In this document: positions 1 through 12,200 of the stretch, one piece after another
Layout of the letters: the number at the start of each line of letters is the position of its first letter
How positions within the stretch are numbered: the stretch's first letter is position 1
From: Ciona savignyi
Lineage: Eukaryota > Chordata > Ascidiacea > Phlebobranchia > Cionidae
DNA length: 64,000 nt
Reading direction: 5' to 3'
Assembly: GCA_000149265.1 (NCBI GenBank)
Contig: CH003412.1
Span: forward strand, 2,492,140-2,556,139
The notes under the pieces: model-generated
Seen by the model: the letters and a program-made list of their open reading frames with translations, nothing else
Database searches by the model: none
What the model was told of the DNA's origin: nothing
Program-made: the position numbers and the translations under genes

Positions 1-286
1 TACAGCCTTGTCTAGCCCGCTTAGCAATGTCATATAGTTAGGAGTCCTGTTACAAGTTGTAATCTATTATACCTAAATATGGATGTAATCTAATAAGAAT
101 TCCTTAAATTTGATAATTTTTCCTAAACGATAAAATTGAGACTTAGCAAAATTTGAATTGTGCCCACAGATAATCCCAGAGATATATATTTTCTTTGGAA
201 TACCATTTTAAAAGTACAAATTTCACTCCCCAAGTTCCCCCTTTTCCCCTCCACATTCTACATATTTTAACCCCACATTCTGCCAG

Positions 287-3200
287 GATTTAAAGCTACA
301 AGCGGAAGACAACTTTGTGTTGAAGCTGGTGCAGCTTGATGAGTTGTTGTTCGTACGACATTCAGTGTTTGTGATTGGGAATGCTGGAACAGGGAAGACA
401 CAGGTACTTATAAACATCACATATTAATTGACATACCAGTTTATCTATTAGTTTTATTGCTTTATCCTTTTCGTGTCATTTTTTATAAGTCTGGCCGTTA
501 ACTCATAAAAAGTGTTGTCGTCTGCTGGTAGCTAAAGGGATTGTATGACAATTACGTATGTAATAATGCCCCTTGCTATTTCCCATTTACAGAGATAATT
601 CATGAATATCCTGTTGAGCATCTTGTTTCCATTATGTTGTCAGTTACCGCTAAAACTCAAGAAATGGTACACTGATTTAGTGATTTGTGTGTATACTAAA
701 TAAGTTACTGTAACAAGCTTACTTATTCGCTTAACTCTACCATAACCCCTCTCCAGGTGCTGAAATCGCTGATGAAATGCTACCAGAACATGAAACGGCG
801 TCCGATATGGGTCGATCTCAACCCGAAAGCCGTGACCAACGACGAGTTGTTTGGAATCATCAACCCAGCCACGCGTGAGTGGAAGGATGGGTTGTTCTCC
901 ACTGTGATGAGAGATCTGTCGAACGTGACGCACAACGGGCCCAAGTGGATCGTGTTGGATGGTGACATCGACCCCATGTGGATTGAATCGCTCAACACAG
1001 TCATGGATGACAACAAAGTAATTTAATGCTTGTTCTACTGCATTTTCCCAATTTTGCTGCCCATTACCACTCCCATCTCTACTACCCATAACAACCCTTT
1101 TATTATACATTACACCCATCTTTACTGCCATTACAACTACTCTACTGCCCATAAAAACCCTTCAACTCCTCTTTACAATTACTCTACTGCCCGTTACAAC
1201 CCTTCTCTTCTACATTACACCATCGTAATTATCACTAAATCACTACCCCCACCCAGGTGCTGACACTCGCCAGTAACGAGCGAATCCCTCTCACCCCATC
1301 CATGAGGCTGTTGTTTGAGATCAGCAACCTCAGAACTGCCACCCCTGCCACAGTGTCGAGAGCTGGTATCCTTTATCTCAACCCAGCAGATCTTGGATGG
1401 AATCCTGTGGTAAGTGCATCTGTAAACCAGAGCCATGGCACACTACTGTGCGCAAAACACAGCTGGGTGTGCCGGTGGAAAATAATATTTTTAAACAGTT
1501 TTTACCAAACAAAAAGGATTTTACTTTTTGCAATTTTAAATATTACGGCTATCAGACACTTCACTAATATAATATCAAATGTATATGAATAGCTTGTCAG
1601 AAGACCTCCCATTGTACATTTTTGACTACAATGTGACGTCAAATTTTTTAAATCTGCTTCGAGTGAAAAAAGGTTGCAAAGCACTGCTGTAAGCATATGT
1701 GTTTGATGTACCAATTCCTCAAGTGATAAGTTTCATTGTTCTTTCTCATTCATATGAATTAAACATGAATCAGCTAGATCAGGCATGTGCAAAATATACC
1801 CTGATCTGGCCCGCAGACTGTATCTAACCATCACTGTAATGTGGCAGCCAGAGTTCAAATTACTTCTTGACAACTTTGATCAACCACAACTGCCTCATTG
1901 ACTTCACTAGATATTGAATTAAATGATAAATCCATTATGTATATTTTGGTCATATTCTTTGTAAATTTTAAGAGTTATTACTTGCATTGGTGAATAAATA
2001 TGAGATTAAGATATTAAATACAATTCATTTAATAAGAACTTCATTTTCCCACATCTGGCCTGCCTACTAGAGATGTTGCCCACCACTAAGCTAGAGCAAC
2101 GATTGTATACTTCATTACCATCCAGGTAACCTCCTGGATTGACAAGCGTGAAATCCAGTCAGAAAAAGCCAACCTGACGATTCTATTCGACAAGTACATT
2201 CCAGCTTGCCTTGAGACTTTGAGAGGAAGGTTCAAAACTATAACTCCCATCCCTGAGTGTGCCAAAATACAGGTGGGTAACTACAATAGTCCAAAGTTTT
2301 AGCTTAGTTTGTATGTTTTTTCTCCTTGTTTACGATAATAAAGAAATAAAAAAAGAAGGTAAAACCACCAATTTATACCATACACTCTAAGTTAGTTTAT
2401 TTGCTCGTTATTTACGATAATAAATCAAATAAAAATTAAATTTAAACCATACAATATCCGATTTAAACCATACAATATCTTCCCATAGATGCTTTGCTTC
2501 TTGCTTGAAGTTCTGCTCACGCCAGAAAACACACCAGCAGATTGTCCCAAAGAGTTGTACGAGCTGTACTTTGTGTTCGCTTGTATCTGGGCATTCGGAG
2601 GAGCGATGTTCCAAGATCAGCTAATTGATTACAGGTTGTTTATTAGGATTATTCTTTATACATATGCAATATAGTGTAGTTTTATCAATGTGTTTAAATT
2701 ATTTCAGTTTTTTGTTTTTTTTAATTTTGGTAGTTATTATCTTTATTACCGTAGCATGAAAACAAAACTAGGAAATTAAGGAAAAATATTAATGTAGTAG
2801 AAAGTAAATTAGGTACCTGTAGCTATTAACTCCGTTTTGTTTGAGATCTATAAGCAATCATTGGATTCATACTAATTCCCCTTACATAGTTAGTCTGGCT
2901 GGTTAGTCTGGTGGTTAAGTGTGTCCTTTCAATCGAAAGGTTGCAGGTGCGAAACTGGTTGCTAACTAGTTTTTGTATCCTTGGGCAAGGCACTTTACCA
3001 ACATTGCCTAAACGGATTAATGGGTTTTACCAAATTGAAGGAAAGTGTCTATCATATACAAAACACTGAAATAGCTCCGGTAACCCGACGGTAACCCGAC
3101 GGTGGGCGCGAGATGATCTGACAATTGCCTGTGTGTTAACCCTTGAGTTTTCCCATTCACAAAGATAAACATCAATAGCTTATCCTATCATCTTTACTCT

Positions 3201-6200
3201 ATTTATGTCACCAGCCGATTTACCAGGTCGATTACAGTCTGGAGCACAAATGATCAGGTCAAGGATCTAGTGTTCAGTTCATGCGGTTAAAATCACAACT
3301 TAAATAATAAGCAACTGATTTGTACCTTAGTTTATTTATGGTGGTTAAGATATCTAAATGGTTAAGAGGTATATGTTCACAAGTGTATTCAATATTTTAA
3401 ATATATAAGTGTATTAAATATTTCACCATATTTCAATTTTGTGTGAGATTTAGTTAAGGTTTATTGAGTATATCACTGTATACCTGCATGTATAGTGTGA
3501 TGGCAAATATAAGAAAATCATTAAACAAAGAACACTGAAAAATGTGCAAAACTCCTACCTTGCTGTTCCAGAGTTGAGTTTAGCAAGTGGTGGACGACTG
3601 AGTTCAAGACGGTAAAATTCCCAAGCGCTGGAACTGTGTTTGATTACTGCATTGACAGCGAGACTAAGAAGTTTCTTCCATGGTCCGAGAGTGTTCCTGC
3701 GTTCGAACTTGATCCAGAACTACCTCTACAGGTGATCATATTCTCTATTATAGTTATGCATTACTGTACAATATACTTAAGGGCTATGTAATGTCATGTT
3801 TTTGCATAAATTGTTGCATTTTATTGTAATTTGCTTAGATTTAATGGACACATTTAGTTACACAATATTTATATTTTTTTTATTAAGTGTTTTCGCAAGA
3901 TGTGTATTATTGATGTTTTTGTAATTTGCACAAATACACAAAAAATAATCACACCCCTTAGTCGAAAATTGATGCATTGTAATAAGGACCGTGTATAACA
4001 TAAATGTTAACAAACAAGTATACTCAGACTTTTTTTTTTTTTTTTAAATTTCAGTGATACATTTTGAAGATTTTTATGAACCATAATTAAAAAACTGCCA
4101 GAACAACTACACTGATCAGTTAACCGTGATAAGAATCTAGGTGCATGCAAAGGTGTAATTATTCTTCCAATATCCTACCCCTGCAGGCATGCATGGTGCC
4201 CACCGCCGAGACCCGTCGGATCCGATACTTCATGGATTTGCTGATGGAGATCCGACGGCCAGTGATGCTGGTGGGCAATGCCGGTGCAGGAAAGACAGTC
4301 CTGGTGCAGGACAAACTGGCAGCACTGCCTGATGACTTCATGGTGACCAACGTTCCCTTCAACTTCTACACCACCTCCATGATGCTGCAGGGAGTCCTCG
4401 AGAAGCCACTGGAGAAGAAGGCGGGGAGGAACTTTGGCCCACCAGGGTCTAAGAGGTTGGCTTGTCTTCATATTAGTTTGTTTTTCAAGATTATAGGGCC
4501 AGTTAGCTCAAATGAGGGCGAAAGGTGGTGGGATGAAAACCAGATCATATTAGTTTGCTCTTCGAGATTATGGGGCCGGTTAGCTCAAATGAGTGAAAGG
4601 TGGTGGGATGAAAACCAGACGATGCTCAGTTGCCTAATCCCAGTAGATTAATGAAACAGCTCCAAGTTGTCGACAAGTGTTATAACAACCTTATTGTTTT
4701 TCTTAAGACTAGCCTATATACCTAACTAAGTTAGATTAAATGTCTTTTGTTGTATATATATATATATTCAGCAATATTTCCACAGGCTGGTGTACTTCAT
4801 TGATGATATGAATATGCCTGAGGTGGACGCATATGGTACAGTGCAACCGCATACACTTATCAGGTAACATTGATAAATTTCTATTTGAATAAATAACGTA
4901 AATGTCAGATGATCACCCAAGAGGTGGTGGGGTCGAAATCAGCCGGTAGTTTATTTTGTGTCTTTGGGCAAGGTACATGGTAGCAATGTATCTTTTGTAT
5001 TCAACACAGTACAATAGCTCTGGTAACATGGTGTCTGCCAGCAGGAATTGTGGCAATTGTCTGTGTTAATATGCTGGAAAAAATTGTATTTACGAAATAG
5101 TGCCATGCTACACACCATTAACCACACCACTCCCCCACACTCACACAGACAACATATGGACTACAGCCACTGGTACGACCGTACCAAGTTGATACTGAAG
5201 GATATCAACAATGTACAATACGTGGCGTGCATGAACCCCACCGCCGGCTCGTTCACCATCAACCCAAGGTTGCAACGGCATTTCAGCGTCTTCGCAGTCA
5301 GCTTCCCCGGCCAGGTTGGTCCATTACTTGCCATTTAAGTAATTTGTGGCACCATTAAGGACCCTGCGGCACAACCTACCAATTCTAAATTGTTTCTATA
5401 AGATGTGTAGCATTTTGACTTGACAGACTAACTGTTGGGCTTTAAACTAGCATATGTTATGCATGATGTTATGGTAATCTTTGGTGTATATGCTCCACAC
5501 GTCTTTCGCAAGCCAACTTTCGATCCCAGCTCAAAACAAAAACCACTTTTGTATAAAAAGTGGTCATGTTAACCATTTCGACTCACATCCGTCCAAGTGC
5601 TCCATACTTTACGCATGCGAGACTGCCCCAGCATTTGACCAGCTGCACTGATTCCAGAGCACACAGATGCATATACACGATGTACTACTTTTCTAGTATC
5701 CTTGTACTAAGAATTGTATAAGGAAATTGTGGAAACATCTAACAATAAAATCATTTATTGCTTTAACACACAGATTTCCCTTATAAGCTCGTATACTTGG
5801 CCATGATTAATTCCCTTAAAATGGGTTCCACACCTAACAGATCCAACTACTCATACTAAACGAAACACTAACCCACCTCCACCACCCCAGGATGCCCTTC
5901 AAGTGATCTACAGCAGCATCCTCACCCAGCACTTGCAGATGGGTGGCTTCCCGGTAGCAGTGCAGAAGATGTCCAACACACTGGTGCAAGCAGCCCTGGC
6001 CCTCCACGCCAAGATCAACAGCACTTTTCTCCCAACTGCCATCAAGTTCCATTACATCTTCAATCTCAGGGATCTCTCCAATATATTCCAAGTGCGAATT
6101 ATTTATTTTATTGTTAAAAAAATGCATATTTTATATTAAATTAAAGAGAACCAGCAAAATGACATTGTTTGTTAAGATTAGAATATTAGTTTTTTATTTC

Positions 6201-9200
6201 TGTGAATGAGAAATGCAAGGGCCGTTATTACACCTGCAATCGTGAGCTTACCTCACAACCACTGTTGGATTACCGGAGCTATTGCAGTGTGTTGTATATA
6301 AGTGAGACGTTTCTTCAGTATTTTTCAACCCTTAGTCTAAAGGGCCCAGACAATCTCTGCTAAGTTACTTAAAGACACAACTGACAAGCTAACCCTTGTT
6401 ATGGTCTACAACCTCTCAGCTTAAAGGCACTTTTTGCAAAAAAATGTATAATTGGTCATTTAAAGTCATAGTAATGAAATAAAATACAATTTGTAAAATT
6501 CCAATTTATATTATACACTGCTATATTTGTGTACCTTGTATCATCCAACCTATGGCATACCCAGGGCATACTGTTCTCTACATCTGACTGTGTGAAGAAC
6601 ATATCGGATCTGGTGAGGCTATGGATGCATGAGGCTTCCAGGGTGTACTGCGATAAACTCATCGACCAAAAGGTATTTGATGTGATACCCACTTATTCCA
6701 TGTATCAATGTGATCCCCACTTTTTCACTCTATCGATGACAGAAAAAATTGGAACTGCCAATCAGTTCACCAAGATACAATGGCTGTCACCTCTTTTTAA
6801 ATCTGTTTATTTGATAAAGTCATAAGAATAGGTTATTCAATTTTTATCCCTGTAAATGAGAGGTAGTTTTGAGTCTATGACCTCTATGATCTCCCATCAA
6901 TTTCACTCTACAACCGGCCCGCTTATTTTTTTGTAATATTTCCCGTATCCACAAGGAAACCTGGGCATTTGAGAAACAAGTCTTTTAACCTCACGCTCCT
7001 CGCCCAGGGGTGTCACATGGGTTCACCCCTTCTAATGTAAGGTCTTCCCCCACCCCTTGGTTATACATATGAGCAACACACTGTACACATTTTTGTTTCC
7101 AGACATGTTTAAGCTAATTTAATGCATCCGTGTTTACAATTATACCAGGACCAACATAGATAACCCAACGCATCCTGACCTTTTTCCACCCAGGATATTG
7201 AAATGTTTGAGAAAAACAAACTTGAGTTTGCGAAGAAATACTTCGATGACATCCCTGATGAGGTGCTCACTGCTGAACCACTTCTCTTCTGCCACTTCTC
7301 CGCTGGGATCGGGGACCCAAAATATTTAGCGGTAACTTCTCGACTTTTTAGCTGAAAGTTTTTTGTTAGTATTGTTTAAATTCTTTTGCATTAATTTTTC
7401 AATATTTTAATATAAATTTTTAATTTCTGAATTTTTAGTGCATCAGACCTCATCGTGTCTGCAAGTATTGCAGCAAATTGAATATAATAGAGACATTAGT
7501 ACAATTTCCATTTAACCACTAAAGCTTAACATACCTCCTATACACAATCAAACAGATAGTGATTATTCAATCCTGTAACAAATATTGAACTTTCCGATGA
7601 TCCAGCAGTGCTGTCTACCAAATAACTTGCTAGACAACTTGTAAACCAACATCACAACCCCAGGTATCAACATGGCAAGCGATGAACAAGCTGCTGGTGG
7701 ATGGATTGGAGGCTTATAACGAGGTGAACGCAGTGATGAACCTGGTCCTCTTCGAGGACGCCATGTCCCACATCGCCAGGATCAACCGCATCCTCGAGTC
7801 TCCACGAGGGAATGCTCTGCTCGTAGGAGTGGGAGGATCAGGTGGGGATAGATGATGCCGGGTGTTGGTTAGGACGGATGCTGATGTGTATTCCTGTGCG
7901 GGATGTTGTGGCCAGCGTTAAAACATAAGTAACGCCCTTATTGCAATGTGTTATATCTGGTAAAAAGTTTTGGTTCAACCATTTATTCCACTGAGTTCAA
8001 GCAGATTTTGCTAAGTGTTGCTCCCATGGAAAACAACAGATTAGTTAGCGAGAAGTCTACATTCCACACCCTTTTGACTAACTATTCTCAACAATTAAAT
8101 AGCTTAACAGTATTAGACATCTGTAGAAGGATTGTGGGATCGAAACCAGGTACTTGCTTATGGACAAAACACATATTGTTACATAATTAGGATAGGATTA
8201 GCTATTCATGTTTATCCTGGTAAATGGGAAAACCAATAGAGTTAACACACTGGCAATCGTTAGATCACCTAGCGCCCACCGTGAGGTTACTGGAGCTATA
8301 GCTGTGTGCTGTGTATGATTCACACGTTCCTTCTATTTAGTAAAACCCATTAATCCACTGATAGGTTCAGGCACTGTCCGTTAATTGCCTTGCAAGAAAA
8401 CCGATCAGCCGGAATATATGTTAGTCAAACATTCATACCGATACACAAATTCAAGAAACCCTACTTCCACATTACACTAGCCGTTTCAATACAGGCAAGC
8501 AGAGCTTATCGAGGCTAGCAGCGTTCATCAGTGGACTAGAGGTGTTCCAGATAACACTGAGGAAAGGCTACGGGATTCCCGACCTTAAAGTGGATCTTGG
8601 TGCGCTGTGCATCAAGGCAGGTTTAAAGAACATCGGCACCATGTTCCTGCTTACCGATGCTCAGGTTGGAAATTCTTTTTTGTATATAATAATTTATTCA
8701 GAAAAATATTTAACAGAAACGTTGGTTTGAATTATACCTCATAGAAAAGCTTTAGTGTGAAAATGCAATAAAAAAAATATATATAAAATATACAAAAAAT
8801 TGCTTTTTCACTTCTTATTCTCATTTACTAGTTATTGTTGAAATATCTCGTATCCTTAACCTTTAGGTATTTTTAAAAGCACTTAACCTCCGTTTCATTT
8901 GTTTAAATTTGTTAGTAATTTTTCAAACTTCAAGGTACCTGACGAGAAATTCCTGGTGCTGGTGAATGATCTTCTCGCATCGGGGGAAATCCCGGAGCTG
9001 CTACCAGAAGACGAGGTGGAGAACGTGATCAGCGGGGTAAGGAACGAGGTGAAGGGGGCCGGGTTGGAGGACACCAGGGAGAACTGCTGGAAGTTCTTCA
9101 TCGATAGAGTCCGGAGGCAGCTCAAGGTAAGGAAGGAGGATCGGATGTTTTATCTCTATGAATGAGAAAACGCGGGAGAGGTATCACTCAGGAAATCATC

Positions 9201-12200
9201 ATATTACCCCATGTATTGGTAAATGAGCATTATTATGTGGTTAATTGTCAGATTACTACACAAATACTAAAGGGGGCATTCTCACACTAGCTAATAGGTT
9301 GTGTCACAATACAAGGAATGTAGCAGAACCTGCTGGTGTAATGGGTTGTACAAAAAACTCTACATCTACCCATCCATGTAAATAACTAATATCTATTCCT
9401 ATAAAGTTTTAAACACTGTATTTAAGTGTAAAAAAGAACTATATCCTTTATTGCTATGATGTATCATTGGAAAAGCTGACCGGCCACCTTAGAACTATAT
9501 CCTTTATTGTTATGATGTAACATTAGAAAAGCTCACCAGTCCTCTTATCACCCCTATTCTGCCCAGGTTGTTCTATGCTTCTCCCCTGTGGGTTCCACCC
9601 TTCGTGTCCGCGGCCGCAAGTTTCCCGCCGTGGTCAACTGCACACAGATCGACTGGTTCCACGAGTGGCCTGAAGAAGCTCTCCAATCTGTCAGTCTCAC
9701 TTTCTTACAGGTCGGCCATGGCTTATTGTGACAAGCCTTCTGTACTTTTATTTATACTGAGTAACCATAATATGATATAAGTAACCAGTAACCTATGATA
9801 ACAAGCGCTTTTCCACTTTTGGTCTCATTTTTCCTAAATTTGATTTGAATAGTTGTCCCTTTTAAATACTATATTTTTAAGGAGCAAAATCAAACAAACT
9901 TTCAGCTTTAATATATTACTAAAATTTACTGTTTTGGCATTGTATTTGGCTTGATCCAGTGGATTCAAATGAATCAAGCAAATTTAAATTACCATCATTT
10001 TATAAACACTTAAATTGACTTTTGGCTAAACAATCATGTTTACCCACCCCCCAGAGATGGCAAAAAGGTGCAGACATTAGAATGTTGTGATTACCTCGTG
10101 CAGCCCACCTCTTTACTTTCTTTCCTCTGTGTATATTTTTTCCATGACAAGCAGGCTTTTCTTGCCACCTCGTAGTGACTGGGCAAAACAGAAATCCATA
10201 GAAACTACTGTGAAATAAACAATGAATTTCCCAGGACATTGAAGGAATAGACCCAGAAATCAAACCTTCCATCAGTCAGTTCATGTCATATGTGCACACA
10301 AGCGTCAATCAGACCAGCAAGATGTACTTGGCTAACGACAGGTGGGTTGGTACATTGGTGACCAGTCAACTGAACCCCTTACAACTGAACCCCTTACAAC
10401 TGAGCCCCTACAACTGAACCCCTTTACAACTGAACCCCTTTTAACCGAACCCTTTTAACTGAAAAGGGGGTTCAGTTGTAAAGAGGGTCAATTGAAATGG
10501 GTTCAGTTGTCAAGGGGTTCAGTTTAAAGGGGTTTAGTTAAAAGGAGTTCAGTTGTGAGGGGCTTAATTGTAGGGGTTCAGATGTAAAGGGTTTAGTTGT
10601 AAGGGTTCAGTTGTAAGGGGTTCAGTTGTAAGGGGTTCAGTTGTCATGGAACCGGTACATTAAGTATGCTGTGATCACCAGTCAACAGCATGTGTATTCT
10701 AATAGGATAGAATAGGATATTCATGTTTTTAACGTGAATCGAAAAACACATGGGGCATTGTACTTTATTAAACTATCTTGCATATACGTTAGGGAATGTT
10801 TTTACACAAGTATTTGTCAGATTATGTCACATTGTCGGAGCTATTGCAGTGTGTTGTGTGTTTAAGTTTTGCCTGAACCTAGTATTCTACTGGGTTCAGG
10901 CAATGTCCCATAGTGCCTTGCCCAAGGACGCAACCAAAAAGCTAGCGACGAGTTTCGAACTTTCAACCCCTGGCTGAAAGTCACAATCCCACTAAGCTAT
11001 TCAGTCGGATAAGCTAGAAGCCTGAACAAACATATTTAGTAAAATATTGTTCAAGGTTGGCATCGAAGACAGGTTCTGTGCTTTGTCTTTGTAGCTCATC
11101 TGTAAGTTATGTCACTGTTCAAGCCACATAACGGTCACCACTTATATAGACTTTACTAGACTGGCGAAATGCCCATTAAAATGCTTGCCGTATTCCAACT
11201 CACTTCACCACGCAGACGGTACAACTACACAACCCCAAAGAGCTTCTTGGAGCAAATCAAACTATACGAGAGCTTGCTGGGGGTTAAAGGAAAGGAGCTG
11301 CAAGCCAAAATGGAGAGACTGGAAAACGGGTTAACCAAGCTGCAAAGCACTGCTGCACAGGTTTGTTGTATTTAAATTAATGGGCTTGTACATACTTAAG
11401 CGCACAGCTGCCTTATATGCACAACTTTCTATTGTGCTGAGGTTCATTAGCTGTGTGCAGTTCATTATTTTAGAGGTTTGGTCAAAAAAGCCAAACTTTT
11501 TACGCATTACATAGCAATCAATAGAATATTCATTTACTGCTTACTATTTAGTTATGTTTAACATTGTTATCCAACTGATTGGAATAACCAATCAACTGGA
11601 ATAGGTCAATATTGCACAACTGACTACTCAGGAACCTACAGTCATGTGGTAAATGTCCAGAACTTAGTACAAATAACTTTAATGCACTGTATGCGATTGT
11701 ATTATAATAAGACACCTTATTTATTCCAGGAAAATAGGGGGGTTTACCAAACATTTGTCATCATGCTTTAAATATTGTAATCCACATTATATTGTAATGA
11801 CAGAACGAAGCAGCTGTTTTAGCTAACACTTATTTTTCTAATTAAAACAAAAACTGAACTGATTTTTGTGTTACCAAACACTTAGTATCCAAACCCAACC
11901 CCCCACTAACAATAACCCCCATTCCCTTCCACCACCATTCGCGACCCCCAACCCACTCAGGTCGATGATTTGAAAGCGAAACTTGCCTCCCAAGAAGTTG
12001 AGTTGCAACAGAAGAACGAGGACGCTGATAAACTCATCCACGTGGTGGGGATTGAAACTGAAAAGGTGGGTTATTAATGCTTACGTGGGTAATTAAACCT
12101 ATGGTAGATGATTTATATTTAAGAAGGTGATATACTTAAGGAAGGTAGTTATCTCTTGAGGTGATTGATTATCCCTAGGTTGGGTAATTTACCATAAGTG

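Larger units (their letters stand above)
287..2634 (+). other. Dynein AAA2 module (exons 287-403, 757-1017, 1257-1409, 2126-2272, 2489-2634)
   Basis: The first exon in view starts after the acceptor at 286. It holds the AAA2 Walker A loop GNAGTGKT just before its donor at 404. The second exon carries the Walker B stretch WIVLDGDID (fragment residues 103-111). The third carries the conserved NERIPL and [15 protein letters not shown] motifs. Exons four and five form the helical lid. Exons 1-4 end in phase 0; the fifth ends in phase 2, splitting an arginine codon shared with 3572. An intact lysine in the P-loop suggests AAA2 can bind nucleotide, which in dyneins is usually structural rather than hydrolytic. 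Confidence 0.93.
3572..7331 (+). other. Dynein AAA3 module (exons 3572-3731, 4187-4455, 4786-4863, 5149-5314, 5891-6091, 6565-6672, 7194-7331)
   Basis: Seven exons encode AAA3. Walker A is GNAGAGKT (fragment residues 358-365). Walker B is VYFIDDMN (about 420-427), followed by the conserved [18 protein letters not shown] sensor region and [14 protein letters not shown]3 ATP turnover regulates the AAA1 motor site in other dyneins, and both the lysine and the DD pair needed for this are present. The intron after 4455 contains a 76-bp tandem duplication. The intron between 6672 and 7194 shows nothing clear apart from AT-rich DNA. Confidence 0.93.
7664..10341 (+). other. Dynein AAA4 module and stalk base (exons 7664-7841, 8495-8664, 8935-9126, 9567-9710, 10235-10341)
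   Basis: Five exons encode AAA4. The P-loop GVGGSGKQ (residues 703-710) is split by the phase-1 intron at 7842. The sequence [15 protein letters not shown] and the Walker B-like FLLTDAQ (758-764) follow. TDAQ in place of an acidic pair is the normal state of AAA4 in axonemal chains. The last two exons run through FHEWPEEAL and the [10 protein letters not shown] helix into the stalk. The intron 7842-8494 contains inverted SINE parts. The intron 9127-9566 contains a 56-bp tandem repeat. Confidence 0.92.

Noticed and set aside
1..286. Additional dynein exon before 287
   Set aside because: No frame in this stretch resembles the AAA1-AAA2 linker, and the acceptor at 286 shows it is the end of an intron entering from outside the window.
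640..1152. 170-codon - strand frame
   Set aside because: It is the antisense of the dynein exon 757-1017; the + strand frame encodes the conserved AAA2 sequence.
2897..3190. Functional tRNA gene
   Set aside because: A- and B-box-like motifs occur, but no cloverleaf with acceptor stem can be built and the unit continues into a 300-bp repeat, so it is a tRNA-derived SINE.
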